Source of the DNA: Pempheris klunzingeri
Taxonomy: Eukaryota > Chordata > Actinopteri > Acropomatiformes > Pempheridae
Reading direction: 5' to 3'
Length of the DNA stretch: 64,000 bases
NCBI RefSeq assembly: GCF_042242105.1
Contig: NC_092016.1
Span: 14,770,501-14,834,500 of the forward strand
Below are positions 42,701 to 60,593 of the stretch, piece by piece. Made by a program: the position numbers and the translations under genes. The notes below the pieces were generated by a model. The model saw nothing but the letters and a program-made list of their open reading frames with translations, searched no databases and had not been told where the DNA came from. Numbering within the stretch: position 1 is the first letter of the stretch; each line of letters opens with the position of its first letter.

Positions 42701-45700
42701 AGAACGAGAGCCCTGTCCCCCCTGTAACCCTGGCTTCTATAACAATGACACGGCCACCTGCTCACCATGCCCACCTGGGACCTATTCTGATGGGATGAAA
42801 CGTACTGAGAACTGTCTTGATTCATATTGTATTCCTCTTTGCCATTTTTCTCCAGTTCCTCTGTTGTTGTTAATTGTGTTTTTTCTTTGTTGTCTTCCCG
42901 TAGCATGTAAGCGTTGTCCAGCAGGGACTGAGCCCACCTTGGGTTACGAGTATAAATGGTGGAATATTCTTCCTGCAAACATGAAGACCTCCTGTTTCAA
43001 TGTGGGCAACTCCAAATGCGATAGTATGAATGGTGGGTGTTCTTGGCCAGATATGTCCAGTACTGCTCTCTTTATCTTGGTCTTTGGCTCCTTTTCGTTA
43101 GGAATATGTAAACATTGTGGGAAATACACTTTCTTGCCTAAAGTAAGATATGATAAATAAGGAGCTGAATCAAAGGGATGGTTAGCTTATCTTAGCACAA
43201 AGACTGGAAACAAGAGGAAACAGCTCACCTGGCTCTGTTCTTAGGTAACAAACCCAGCAAACCAACACCTCTAAAGCCCACAAACATGTTTTATCTTGAA
43301 CTATTTCTTTACCGGCCGCAGTGACTTTCAGGAGTCTCAGCAGCAACAACAATAATCCAGCTACTATGCCCACCCCAGAAATAGTCCAGCACATTGCCCC
43401 ATGTAAAACCACTATGTGCCTTTTTTACACTACAAGCATACGGTTGTTGCACGTGCAGACCTTTAGCTGTTTCCCCTGTTTTCAGCCTTTGTGAGAAGCT
43501 AAGCTAACCAGCTGCTTGCTGTAGTTTCATATTTACTATGCAGGCCTGAAGGTGGTGTCAAACTTCATATAGATTTCCCAAAATGCAGAACTATTTCTTT
43601 AATGTAGGTTGACTTGAGGTGATTCAGCCAATGTATGTACCTGAATGTATATCTTTACAGAGTAACATGGATTTATCCTGTCCTTTAGGCTGGGAGGTGG
43701 CTGGTGATTATATCCAGAGTGGAGCAGGAAGCTCGGATAATGATTACCTCATCCTCAACATCCATGTTCCTGGCTTCAAGTATACACACTCATGTCTCCA
43801 TCATTCTCGTCACTGAGCCGCCTGCCTCTTTTTATTCTAATTAATTTCACTCTTCTCTGCTTGCGTCTGCCATCAGGCTCCCTACGTCCATGTCCAGCCA
43901 TTCTGGGACAGAGTTTGGTCGCATCACATTTGAATTTGAAACTTTGTGCACAGCTGATTGCGAGCTCTACTTCATGATGGTGAGAAAAGCTCCCGACTTA
44001 TGCTTGCTGCTACACACACAGTACGAAGGGGAGGTGAATGAAGAGAACGTTTTTTTTTTTTTCTTTTTTAGGACGTAAACAGGAAGAGTACTACAGTGGT
44101 GGAGTCATGGGAAAGAACAAAAGCAAGACAGTCCTACACACATGTCATGACAAAGAATGCCTCAGTTTCCTACACATGGGCTTTCCAGAGAACGAACCAA
44201 CCATCAGATGTAAGTATGAGTTAACTATATGGTCACATTCACATTTTCTACTGAATCTATTTTTCTAGTTTTGTGTGATTGTTTTATTTTTTATGTATTT
44301 ATTTTTATTTTTCCCCACAAAGCAGTCACATGATAATGTCTCCAGAAGAATAAGAATATCAGTCCAAGTTTACATGTATAGTAGCATTCTGAGGGTCTAA
44401 ACTGTAAGATTTTATATTAACAGTGATAATGGAAATCTTACAATTGACAATATTCTCATTATTACCAAATTCATAAATTGAAGTAGGAAGACATGAGCAG
44501 CAGAAGGAAGGCAAGCTTTACATCCCTGTAGTTTTAAAATGGTACACTTTTATGTTTCTGTATACCCACAATGAACCTTTGTGCTGAGCTGTGGAGGTCA
44601 AGACATTGACCCAAGATTTGGTCACTTGGTCCTTCAACAGATCAGGAAGCCTGGCCTACTGTCTTATGGCTGAACTTTCGGATTTACGGTTTTGTGTCTT
44701 CAGAAACAAGAAAAAGTTCTCATTCAGCATGCTGTAACAACAGCAGGGATAGCCTTTAGTCTTGTAAACCCACTCCACACTTGGTACACTTAACACTCCC
44801 TCCTCCTAAGTTTTTATGTGGTGTTAGTCTTTGGCCAAACCTCAAATCAATCACAGACTACTTTATTGCTTTGCTCACTTAGGACATTGCATAATGCATG
44901 AACATTGGAGCAAATTTGTTTTAGGGAGTCAATCAGTCTAGATGCTTCCAACTACATTGGCAGAAGTAGAAGTGAAGCTTTAATCAGTGACGCTCTGTTT
45001 TAAATCACCTGATTTGCAGAAATGAGGGGACAAAAATGAAGTTTTTTCAAACCTCTTTTGTACCTTCTTTGTACTTTTATCAGTACAGACACTGAATCAG
45101 TGCTGCAGTCTATTCTGTACCTGTTTGTGTCTCTCAGGTGCGTAGGAATGTCAATGATGTGGCACGAATTTACTCCATCTCAGTGAGTAATGCTGTTGAT
45201 GGGGTGTCCTCTGAGTGCCGGGCGTGTGCCCTCAGCACGCAACCCTCCAGCTCTATGTGTGTGCCGTGTCCACCTGGACATTACATAGACACGCGCACCA
45301 GCCAGTGCACAGAGTGTCCACCAAACACGTACCTCGTCTCTCACGCCACACCGGGCCCGGACGCCTGCAAACCCTGTGGACCAGGCAGCAAGAGCGACAA
45401 GGTTTGTTGGTGTTGGGAATCAGGCCGTTGTCATTTTGTTTTTGAGAAACTATTATACACACAACTATATGTCTGTATTTGTATTTTTTGTTTTGCAGGA
45501 TCACAGTTTATGTTACAGTGACTGTCACTTCACCCACAAAGAGGGCAATACCTCTCTGACTTTTGACTTCAGCCTCCTTGGGTCTGTGGGATCTCTGATG
45601 AACGGTCCAAGCTTTACCTCCAAAGGAACCAAGTACTTCCACCACTTCAATATCAGCCTATGTGGAGGACAGGTGTGAAGAGATGAACACACGCACACAC

Positions 45701-48579
45701 CTTTTAAAAGTTTGTGTGTGAACTTTTTAAAAGTTTGCATGTACTAATGCAAGGCTCCTGCTCTTTGCTCTTTTTCTTTATTTAAGGGTCAGCTGGCCGT
45801 ATGCACAGACAATGTAACAGACCTATCCATCACCGACTCCCAGCGAGAGAAAGGTGAAGGATCCAACTCTGTCAAGACCTTCATCTGTCAGTCAACAATC
45901 ATCCCAGCTAGTGGACGAGGCTTCCACACGGCGCTCTCCTCGCAGTCCATTAACCTGGCTGACACGTTCCTCGGTGAGTGAGCGGTGAGATGCAGACTGT
46001 GGTAATCTGGCGAGCTGCATTTGGTATATTTTAGACTGTTGTCGGTGCTTTAACAAACTGAAAATAGAAGATATAATGTTAGGAAAAATGTTGGTCTTTT
46101 AATGTCAAATTCATGTGACAGAAGGGAGAAAATCAAAATATTAATTGTTCGTGCATGCATTCAATCTTTGTTAAACAGGAGCGACGGTAGATGACACACT
46201 TGATGGAATAAGGGCCAGAGCAGAGCTTTACCAGCAGTCCTCCAAGAAAGTACCTGATGTCAACTTCTACTACAGGTACCTCTGTTATTTCACATATTTT
46301 CTCTCTACATCATTAACATTCAGTGGTCTAACGTTCTCTCTTGCCTCCTATGTTTTGCATTGGTGAGGTCCCTTGAGGCAACCTCTTCTTGTGACTCCGG
46401 TCGGAGCGCAGTAGTGACACTTCGGTGTAACCCAGAGAAGAGCACTAAAGGGGAGATCTCAGTTCCCAGGTACTACATCTCTGTCACTATTTCTCAGGTT
46501 GCCTCTCTAATATCACATGTAGCATGTATCTGTGGTGTGAAAGTGACAGCTTGTGCTTGGCTATTACAGTCAGTGCCCTGCAGGAACGTGCGACGGCTGC
46601 ACCTTTCATTTCTTATGGGAGAGCTCTGGAGCCTGTCCAACATGCACAGAGAGAGACTACCATCAGATAGAGGGAGCCTGCAAGGGAGGACATCAGGTGT
46701 GTGTGGACATGTTCCATAAGTGCTGGAGCAGATTTGTTTTGGTTCTTGAATAGAGCCTATTGGATTTGAAATGAAACAGGCCCACTTTCAGCTGTAATTT
46801 GAAGGCGTTTACGCCCACATCCCATGCATTGTGTAGAAATTATAGCTTATTTTATGCTTTCTTCCGCCCAAGCATAAAAAGGGTTATGTTTCCAACACTG
46901 TTCACTCAAACACTCTTAAAGCTGAAAGCCCACTTTAACTGTATTTGTTTCACTTGAAATCCAGTGTGCTGTAAAGCCAAACATTTAAAACACTCCACTG
47001 TCCAAATACTGACAGGCTGCACTGTACGTCTGTAACTTTTTATTTTTTGTACCATTTTCAGTGTGTGCTCTGGCTCTGTTCCATTCCTACTTAATGCTAT
47101 ATACGTGTGTTATTCCCAGGACCTGCTGTATGTGTGGACTGAGCCCAAGCTGTGTATGGGAGGTGTGAGCTTGCCTGAAAAGAAAACGCTGCCATGTGAG
47201 GGGATGGAGTTCTGGGTACGACTCGGTGCGGGGCTGGGAGCGTTCACTGCAGTGCTGCTCGTCTCCCTCACCTGCTACTTCTGGAAGAAGAACAAAAGGT
47301 ACGATTCCCCTTTTATGCCTCAGCGTCGGTGACCGCCGCGGCAGAAGACCTCATGACTTTGGGTTGTCTGTCTGTCACATTCTCATCCACGCGATATCTC
47401 AGGAGCACCTTAAGGGAGATTCTTTAAATTAAATTTGGCACAAATGTCGAGTTGAACTCGAGGAAGGTGATTTTCAAGGTCATGGGTCACTGTGACCTCA
47501 CACAACACGTTTTTGGCCATAACTCAAGAAGTCATACTCTGATCATGATTATAAAACAAAAATGTCTAATAGGATAAAATGATGAAGTGATGACATTTAA
47601 TATCCGAAAGGTCAATTTCACTGTGACGATATAATATTCTGTAAAAACACTTTCCTGGCCATGATTCAGCGCCATAACTCGGGAACAGAAGGGGAGGTTG
47701 TGACCATGTTTCACATTTGGTTGGATGCTGAATTGGTAACGCTAATCTCGGGTCTGGACGAACATGGATGTAAACTCCAGCTTTACTGGTTGGCAGAGGC
47801 ATTCAACCACAAATCAGTATTTCTAGCCTCCTCCTGGACACTTTTTTTCCCCCCACTATCTCCTTTCTTTGGGTTTCATCCTTGCCTATTCCTCAACTTC
47901 CTTTATTTCCTTCTTTCCTCTCACCACCCCTCTGTCCTCACTTTTGTCTTCCCATCTTTTCTTTCTTCAACCCTAATTCATATCTTTTTCTCTTTTTCAT
48001 GCCTACCTTACAAGTTTCTTGTCTTTTCTTCTTTCTCTCCATTTCCTTTCCTACCAGCTGCCTTTCATTCCCACTTTATCTCTTCATCTGCTCCAAGCTC
48101 CTCTTGTTTAATCCCATCCCTCCTGCCACTCTTTCCTTGTCACATCACAGTTTTTGTCAATATTCCTGTGGACAACATTATTCCTCTCCTGTTTTTTTCC
48201 CCCACAGTATTGATTCCATCACTTGTCTCTCTACTAGGTTGGAATACAAGTACTCCCGCTTGGTGATGTCTGCCAATAAGGAGTGTGAGATGCCAGGAGC
48301 TGACAGCTGTGCTGTCATGGAGGGAGAGAACGAGGGAGACATGGAGGATGAAATTGTGTACACAAAACCTTCTCTACTTGGCAAACTCAAAGCCATAGCA
48401 TCCAAGGTGGGAGTCACAGAATAATTTCACATTTACAGTAAGAACATTAGACTGTGGCAGAAGTCTTTTTTTAAAACATTACAAAATGATTTTTTTGTTT
48501 TTCATTTTAGAGAAATGGAGAGAGCTATGAACATGTGCAGCTAAACTCCTCTCACTCCAAAGCGCTGGTATGGAGCTAG
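36126..48579 (+). CDS. elapor2: ELAPOR2-like endosome/lysosome-associated type I membrane protein (complete)
   Basis: Twenty-two exons: 36126-36221, 37830-37950, 39263-39452, 39530-39677, 40261-40350, 40884-40989, 41173-41325, 42438-42526, 42621-42801, 42904-43032, 43689-43779, 43877-43979, 44072-44209, 45138-45401, 45499-45672, 45787-45973, 46179-46275, 46368-46469, 46570-46696, 47120-47298, 48238-48406 and 48511-48579. They total 3003 nt (1000 residues), close to the 1013-1029 of the human ELAPOR1/2 proteins as I recall them, and phases agree at every junction. A signal peptide covers about residues 1-24. Cysteine-rich repeats follow, then an MRH (mannose-6-phosphate receptor homology) region, one membrane helix at about 895-917 and an 83-residue cytoplasmic tail. 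Family proteins sit in the Golgi, endosome and lysosome system; ELAPOR1 affects autophagy and the frog ELAPOR2 relative BMP signalling. The tail ([12 protein letters not shown], then YEHVQLNSS) and the neighbouring grm3 favour ELAPOR2 over ELAPOR1. Confidence 0.93.
36665..36790. repeat. Long (CA)n microsatellite with GACA interruptions in elapor2 intron 1
   Basis: About 125 bp of CA repeats with a few AA and GA interruptions, starting about 440 bp downstream of the exon 1 donor. Confidence 0.95.
41173..43032 (+). other. elapor2: elapor2 exons 7-10: cysteine-rich repeat region
   Basis: These exons encode about residues 251-434. The spacing [40 protein letters not shown] and [20 protein letters not shown] shows repeated C-x2-C-x-P-G modules like those of TNF-receptor or growth-factor-receptor cysteine-rich domains. 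The exon 9 donor is the weak GTACTG. Joining it to the acceptor at 42904 restores D-G-M-K-P-C-K-R-C in frame, which supports its use. Confidence 0.85.
43096..43602. repeat. Teleost-type short inverted-repeat element, copy B (elapor2 intron 10)
   Basis: The left end contains CATTGTGGGAAATACACTTT and the right end TTTCCCAAAATGCAGAACTA, which are imperfect inverted repeats. The interior segments TTAGCACAAAGACTGGAAAC and GCTAAGCTAACCAGCTGCTT are typical of the dispersed fish repeat also seen at 24144-24553. It occupies most of the intron between exons 10 and 11 and has no coding capacity. Confidence 0.75.
45138..46696 (+). other. elapor2: elapor2 exons 14-19: cysteine-rich module and MRH-like domain
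   Basis: Exon 14 (residues 546-633) carries C-x2-C, C-x2-C-PPGHYID and C-x2-C-PPNTY modules. Exons 15-19 run from [20 protein letters not shown] to [19 protein letters not shown]. The closing F-x-W-E-S-S-x-A-C-P resembles the end of mannose-6-phosphate receptor homology domains. Exon 18 uses an acceptor (GGTGAG) with only a modest pyrimidine tract. Fit to the MRH family is from memory. Confidence 0.75.
47120..48579 (+). other. elapor2: elapor2 exons 20-22: membrane helix and cytoplasmic tail
   Basis: Exon 20 ends with a hydrophobic span ([20 protein letters not shown]) followed by KKNKR, a stop-transfer signal. The tail has an acidic patch ([15 protein letters not shown]) with a tyrosine, the motif [12 protein letters not shown] and a short last exon ending KALVWS. 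The large intron before exon 21 contains a long pyrimidine-rich stretch from about 47820 to 48160. Confidence 0.85.
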
Positions 48580-49232
48580 AGAGGTGATAAAGAGTGGGAA
48601 TGAGGGGAAGGATCGGACCCTCAAGAGACTTTCCACTGAACGACCCCTTTAACCAACCACCCCCTTTATGAGCTTTGGTACCTGGAATACCAACTGTGTG
48701 TACATACACACATTTATACACCCGCGCACACACATCATGCACCTAGAGCCAGGTTCAGAGAAGTCCCACGAACACGGAGGCCTTAACGCTCGGTACGACA
48801 GAGCCGCCCAACTCGAAGCATAGTACTGTGAAGCAGGTGTGTGTGATGGACACTTCCTGGGAATATTCTGATTCAAACTGATGTCAGAGAGGCTGTTAGA
48901 AGAGCTCAGGGTAAGACATGGACCTATTTGATTGATGTTCTCTCTTGTTTGAATTATTTTCTGCCTGTGTAATGTCTAATGTTTCTATAGAGAGCCATGG
49001 TGTAATTCCCATCAGGATCACCGTGGTGAGTGTGTGTCCATCTCCCATAGACGTTTACACAGACTTATATATTCTGGCCATACAAAGCCTCTATCTTCTC
49101 ACCTGTTTGTTCTGTTGCTTATTTGAAGTTATTGTAATGGGGAGAAGAGTTTCTGCTGACCAACTGAAAATGAAGATGTCATATGAGATGAGGTGAAGTT
49201 ATGGTGTGGACTGTCCATGTATGTCAAATAAA
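48580..49232 (+). other. elapor2: elapor2 3' UTR with poly(A) signal
   Basis: The stretch after the TAG at 48577-48579 has no coding sequence. A canonical AATAAA lies at 49227-49232. Confidence 0.65.
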
Positions 49233-49259
49233 TTATGATGTATTTATGTAGAAGTGGAA

Positions 49260-52200
49260 CCAGTTTGATTCATTCCCTTGCAAACGAATTCTTTTGAGAA
49301 ATCCACTGAAGGGTAGAAGGGTTTAACTAACAATTTCAACCAATACAATTCAATTGAATTGTTGAATAGTTCCAAGCATAAGCCCAAATTTTCAGTGTGT
49401 TCAAGTGTTGCATTCAAAATTACAATCCAGTCCAATAATCAGTTCTGACATGATGATGACCATACCACACCGCATATAGAAATAAATGAACACGTAATTA
49501 CAAGATTTCTGCTTGTAATGATAAATGTCCCTGACAGTGGCAGAGAAAATGTTTCCCCATCATCACAAGATTATTTTACAATGAACATTTTGAATGTTTG
49601 AATGTAATCCAACAGGAACACTGTAAACGCTTATACCAATTACAAACTTACATGGCAGACATGTAGACTATAATGTCATTATTTTGAGATCACCATTTTG
49701 TCATTTTATTGATGATAAATTATTTAACACCTGATACACTGATAACGTGACAACTGAAAGTAACAAATTCCATTGACTTTCATCATTATAACAAAATCGT
49801 TTATCTTGTAGCTGTTTTTCAAAATCAATCATTTTACTTTTACTTGAGTGCTTTTTATCTCAAGTATTGCACTTCTCTACCTTCCAATTTGCATCAGAGT
49901 GCAGTACAGAATAAAAGCAAAAGTCACATAAAAAAGCCAGCAGGTGCATGATGGGTCTGGCTGATGTGAGGTGTACGAGGCTTTCTGCTTTTCTGCTAGT
50001 TTTCTGCTCATTCAGCTAAAAGTATTTGAAAACTTTCAGAGTCAGTCATTTAAACGGACCTACTTTTTTTTATTTCTATCCAAGTATACTTTAAAATAAA
50101 TACTTTTACTTAAATGAAATGTAACAGTATAATTTTCTTTAAAGTTTTTAGTTCTGAGTGTGTACTGAACTATTCACTGGGCCATTCATTTCCTGGTAGA
50201 TCTGTCCAAAGATTTGTCTTTTGTGGCCTAAAATTAGTCTGTGCCTTAAAAGCTTCTGTCACCTTGCTTACAAAACCATTTTATCAAAGTATGGCGCTGC
50301 AGCCTGCCTTCATATAACACCTGTGATATGTCTGTGACCTAAAATCAGGTGATATAATATCCTACAAGCTGAGGGTGCAGGGGTTTAGTGTTGTCTTAAC
50401 ATGATTTAGTACTCTCAAAATGATCAGAACACAAGGCACAGCACAAGTAGGGGGTCAGAATTGGCTACTGTGTGAGGGTTTTCTTGTATTTGAAACTGTG
50501 CGACCTCATTATAAATGAGTCACAATGTAACTAACACATTTTTGTTGCAAACTTTGATATGATTACATTGACTGAACTACCCAATGTCATCATTTGATGT
50601 ATTAATATACCGTATGTAAATGTTATATGAATTTAACACGGCTGCAGTGAAAAAGCATAGTACAACTTTTCAGTGAAAATGAGAAAAATCATCTGAGACG
50701 GTATAATAGTACTGCTTTGATGGGAAACTGTGTTACGTTGTCATTCTCAGTCGGAGCAGCACTCGAGTGTGAATATTGTGTAGAGATATTAAGAAACAGG
50801 AGGGAAAAACTAAAAATCCAACCCTTTTCTCAAGTATTTGTAGCTATTTTGACTCTTGTTACACCAAAGTTTCAGCCCATCTAAAATCTAATAGAAAAAA
50901 TATTTGGGCTGTTTTGGACATTTTTCAAAAACTAATCAATATTACAACTATACATATACATTAAAAAAAGTTAATTTTGTCAAAAGATTAAGGTTTAGGC
51001 TCCTTGACTCTTTGCTGTCCTACAGTTGTCTCTCCAGTAGAGGGCAGTGGAAAACAGATGTTGAGAGAACTTCTTTTATCATTATGTATATATACAGTAT
51101 ATATCCATTATGGTACTACATTTATAACGATTACTTTTCCGTGGGGAAAAAAAAACATTCACCACCATTTATCTGACACTTGGTTACTCTTCAGACTCTT
51201 CAAGCATCATCTAGTTGGTGTCACAGGTTCTACGAAAGACCGAGCTCCTCTGTAAACTTCTTTGTCAGTTTCCGTCCAAAAAATTGGTACAAATCTTTAT
51301 AACAATACTTTTTGCTTTAATAATAATCTCATTCCTGGCTGTGAAGAGTCTGAAGGTTATTTATGTAATGACCCTTGTCTACCACCAGAGGACAATCATT
51401 GCCAGGCTACAAGAAATGAGTCAACGTGTAGTTCTGCAAAAGTAGGAACTGCAGGCGGTATGATGCAGGTAGAAATAAGAGACAGGAGCAGGAGTGACAT
51501 GCAAACATTTATCATCTGCAATACTTTTATGAACTGAATCAAAAGCCTGACATGTCCTGTTCTTTTTTCCACAACAACCCACTCTAACACACACCATGAT
51601 GAGGCCAGTGTTGGACAGAAAACTATTGACAGATGCTACCCTGTGTCTTTGTTTCCCTTTTTTTTTGTAAATCTTTCTCTGTTTATTTCCATCTTCTTTT
51701 TAGACCTTTATTTCCCCTGTCTTTCTTTGTTTTTTTTCAGTCTTCTTTAAGGAGAGTTAGCCTACACACTGGAGTGCATTGTCCTTGGCTGGGAGCACTC
51801 CAGTAGATGGTTTAATTGGAGTGCCATCACTTAGGGAACAGATTAGGCAAGAGTGTTAGAGACATCTTTCAACATTTGCCAACACACACTATGAATAGAG
51901 CCCGTGTGTGTGTGTGAAAGTGGTGATGAGGGGCCGTTAATGTTACTGAAGAGACAGTTCATCTGCACTTGCGTTCAACATTTAGATTTCAGCTGAGATT
52001 TATTGACTCTGCGTACCAACACAGTGAAATAATTTTTCTGAGCAGGACTAGACACAGAAGGACGAGCTCACACCACCAACTGTTTGCTTGTTGTTATTTA
52101 TTATGATGTCATCACAGCTTCCTTATTGCACGTATTAGGTAAACGCAGGCCTATTGCTTTGCAATTGACCAGTTCCAGAGTTCAGCTTGACCTCAGCTTC

Positions 52201-55200
52201 ATTTTGCCGTGGAGGTCCTGTCTTGTTTCAAAAGCCTTGAGGCCAAGGATCCGTTCTGTCATATAGCGGGGAGCTGCAGCACAGAGACCTTTGTAGAGCA
52301 CATGGCAGTTGGCAGAGGCTGAATGGAGGAACAATGTCCGTGGTGGATGAGTTGCTGTTTGAAAGGGATATTCATGAGTAAACCCAATTAAAAAAGCCAC
52401 AGAGAGAGTTAGTGGGTACATGAGATGATAAACTGAGTGGAGTGTATTGAGGAAGGTGATGTATTTCAAAGTGATGCATTTTCTTCACATCTGAGTCCCG
52501 TATTCTTTCTCCCACACACTCTCCAACTCCTTTATGTACCTTTCCCCTTATCCCTTTTCCAACCTCCTCGAGGCCGCCTGCTTGGCATGCGCTGCAGTGG
52601 GCACCCAGATCTGAGTCCTTCAGTTTAAGTGTGGTCTACCAATCTGTTGGTCTGGCCTAGGTGGTCCTGGCTGAGACCGACTCGACAGCATATTTCACAC
52701 ATAGAGTGGAGATGAGGCGAACACTGGTGGCGGGGGAAAGGTCCAAGGGGTGAGGTGGACTGAGAGGGAGAGGGTCAGGGGAAGAGTGTGAGACTGTTGT
52801 CCGAGACTAGTCCCTGGACTAAATGAGAGGAGAATCAGGGTTAAGTGCTCTATTTGTGCGGCCATTAAAAGCTAGGAGTAGAGCACTGGGCCTTGCTGAG
52901 CCAAATCTCATCAGTCACTGCCAATTTGAATCACAACCAGCAACCCGTTTTTCCTCTTTCTATTTCTCTTCTTTTGCCCTCTCCTCACCCCTCCTCCCAC
53001 CCTCCTCTCCATGCAGACAAATAGACATTCCGGCAGCGGATGTGGCAGTGGTTGTCCATAGCAACCTGCCATGCGGGGTGTATCTTGTGGGAGCAGGACC
53101 ACTGAGTGAATGGCTAAGCCTTCTGCTAACAAAGACTGTGAATCTCTGAGATGCTTTGAGCTTCCATAGAAGCACTGTGACTTCTGGGCTGTGGGAGTGC
53201 TTTACATAATCCAGCAGCAGCTCCCCTCTGCTCTGCCACATCGCTCTCTGCACCTAACACACACACAGACACACACAGACACACACACACACGCCCCAAT
53301 GTAGGTCGGCTTGTCTTAGCGCATCCTCTAAAATTCTTTCAATCTATCATTCAGTGTGATAATCACACGGTGCTGTGTAAAGGTGTAGACCAGTCAAGTA
53401 ATGAATGTTCAACAGTTCTGCCTGCATCTGCTGTATGATTAGAACATGAAACTAGGTTTAAAAATGCTTGTGTGGGGAAGCAAATGAGCGCTTCTGGTCA
53501 CACATTTTGTCAGAAATATCAAGTATAACAGTCACACTTTATTTTAGACAACATGTTAGAGTAGGTAACCATTTAAGTTCAGTTTATTAATAATCTACTA
53601 CCATTCTAAATGCAATAAATTCTTGCATGACAGGACACTCTTTAAAGTAAAATATGCCGTAATGCTAAATTAGTCCACTAATTAAGCTATTTAGATTTTC
53701 ATATAAAAACTTTATTCATGTTTTTGCCATTTATTCACCCACCTCATAAGTGTCACCAGTGCCATCAGAGTCTGTTATATTTCCAGCCACAAACAGAGAG
53801 TTTGATGGGTGTGGATGTTTATAAGCGTTGTTGATGTATATTATGCATATGAGTTCTACTCTAACATCCTTTTGTTAGATGGGATCTGCCAGCAGCTGAC
53901 ATTGTGTGCTCTGCTTCCTCTTGTGAGCCTCTCTGGGATTGCCGCAGCCAGCTGCTCCACCGTGCCTCTCAACGTCAACACATTTAACACAGACATGTAA
54001 ACTGCACACTTCAATAAGTCGACGAGTCAGTGACTTCATCTTAATGATATATGCGCTACTCTTCGCCTTCCTCCTTTTATTGGAGCCCCTCAGATCCAAA
54101 AAAAAATGTAAAGTGAATGTAAATCACTGACTGGAGGAAGAAGGGGGGATAGAGAAAGCCATTTCAACCTAAGGATTCCTCAGACTCACTGTTTCAACAC
54201 TTTAGGTAAACAATCAATGACAGAAGGCTTGTTAGGGAATAAAACTAACTGGCAAAGTGTTGGCCTGAAGCATGTACTCTATACTGGAGTCACCTTTACA
54301 TTTACCAAACAAGGATTTGCAGCCGGTAATGTAAAACTGATCTCTTACAACCACTAACTGGTGCACTATCAAACATACATTAAGGCACATAGCCATATTC
54401 AAAACATCACTACATGCTGTGTCTATGGGGCACAAAAAACATAAGCTACCACTCCCCTATAGTTGGAACAATTCAACATGTATTCAGCAGAGCAGACAGT
54501 TTCCCCACATTAGTGTTTGAGTCATCTGAGTGCAAATTCATAACTACTGGGTAAGATACCATTTTGTCTTTGTTGACAGAACTATCGCAGCACTGTCTGC
54601 ATTTGATGTACTAAATATTTTCAGCCCCGCTATTAGTTATTATCAGCAATTCATTACAGCAATCCTCTTAAGAAACAGCAGTGTGAGAGTGGGAGTGAAC
54701 ATACTGTTGCTTTGGTGAACACATGTCTGGAACTATGGCCATTTAGATAAAGGGATTCCAAGATTAGAAATAGAAAAAGGAAGATTTGTATCAAAAGCAA
54801 AATATTTTCCTGCAAAAACAGCCACAATGGGTTCTTTATACGGACCTCGGATGCGAAGCAAATCTTTCAAAATGTGAATAGGTGAACTCTCGAGCTGAAA
54901 ATTGCATTCTGGCATGGTGTAGTTGTAGGTCGATGAGTCTGATGGATTTTTGAACATGTCCGTTCCAGCCATCTTAAGCTATGCAGTTTATCCTTTTGTC
55001 CACATTCATTCTAGGGTTACAAGACTGTCAACATTGTGCTGTTTGAACCATCAGTAGTATAATATACAAATGTACAGATACACAATAGAAATGCATACAT
55101 AATTGGTTATTACAATGAGACCTACAAAAAAGCATGAGAATAAAAAGTCTGTGGGATATTGCAGGTGAGGCAAGCAGAGCCACAAATGTGCATCCAGACT

Positions 55201-55600
55201 GAGGGACACACACCCTCCTACCATGATTAAGCGCATGTCTATTTACACCGCATCATAACAAAGCTATCAAAAACAAAGGCTCCAAAAATTCCTCCTAAAA
55301 ACTTTTTTTTGTTCTTTTGTTTTCTCTACTTACAACAATGTTGATTCCATGTATGTACATCCCTAGAAAATAATTTAATTATAGTTACACACTTTCTACA
55401 TTTGTGAAACAATACAGTTCTAGTCCACAAGGAAGGATTGTTTGTCTGTTTGTGCATGTATTTGTGTGTATTTGTACACATGTATGTATGTGCGTATGTG
55501 TGTACGTGTATACAATGTGTGTATGCGGTGGGGAATGATGTTTGAGGGGGATAACGTTCATGGGTTGGCTAACAGTCGCAGGGGCTGATTTAGAGAGGGG
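49260..55600. other. Spacer between elapor2 and grm3, including grm3 3' UTR
   Basis: No exon is supported on either strand. The side nearest 55.6 kb should be the grm3 3' untranslated region, but I could not place its poly(A) site. Candidate minus-strand AATAAA sites occur, for example near 53709 and 54076. About 49830-50115 resembles a degenerate ACTTGAGTAAA-type fish repeat. CA-rich sequence lies at 53260-53292. Confidence 0.4.
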
Positions 55601-55611
55601 ACTGGATGTGG

Positions 55612-60593
<4,982 letters not shown>

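Noticed and set aside
47661-48424. Long plus-strand open frames of up to 201 codons before elapor2 exon 21
   Set aside because: They come from a pyrimidine-rich intron stretch (F, L, S, P-biased). Only the part from 48238 onwards, in the second frame, is the real exon 21.
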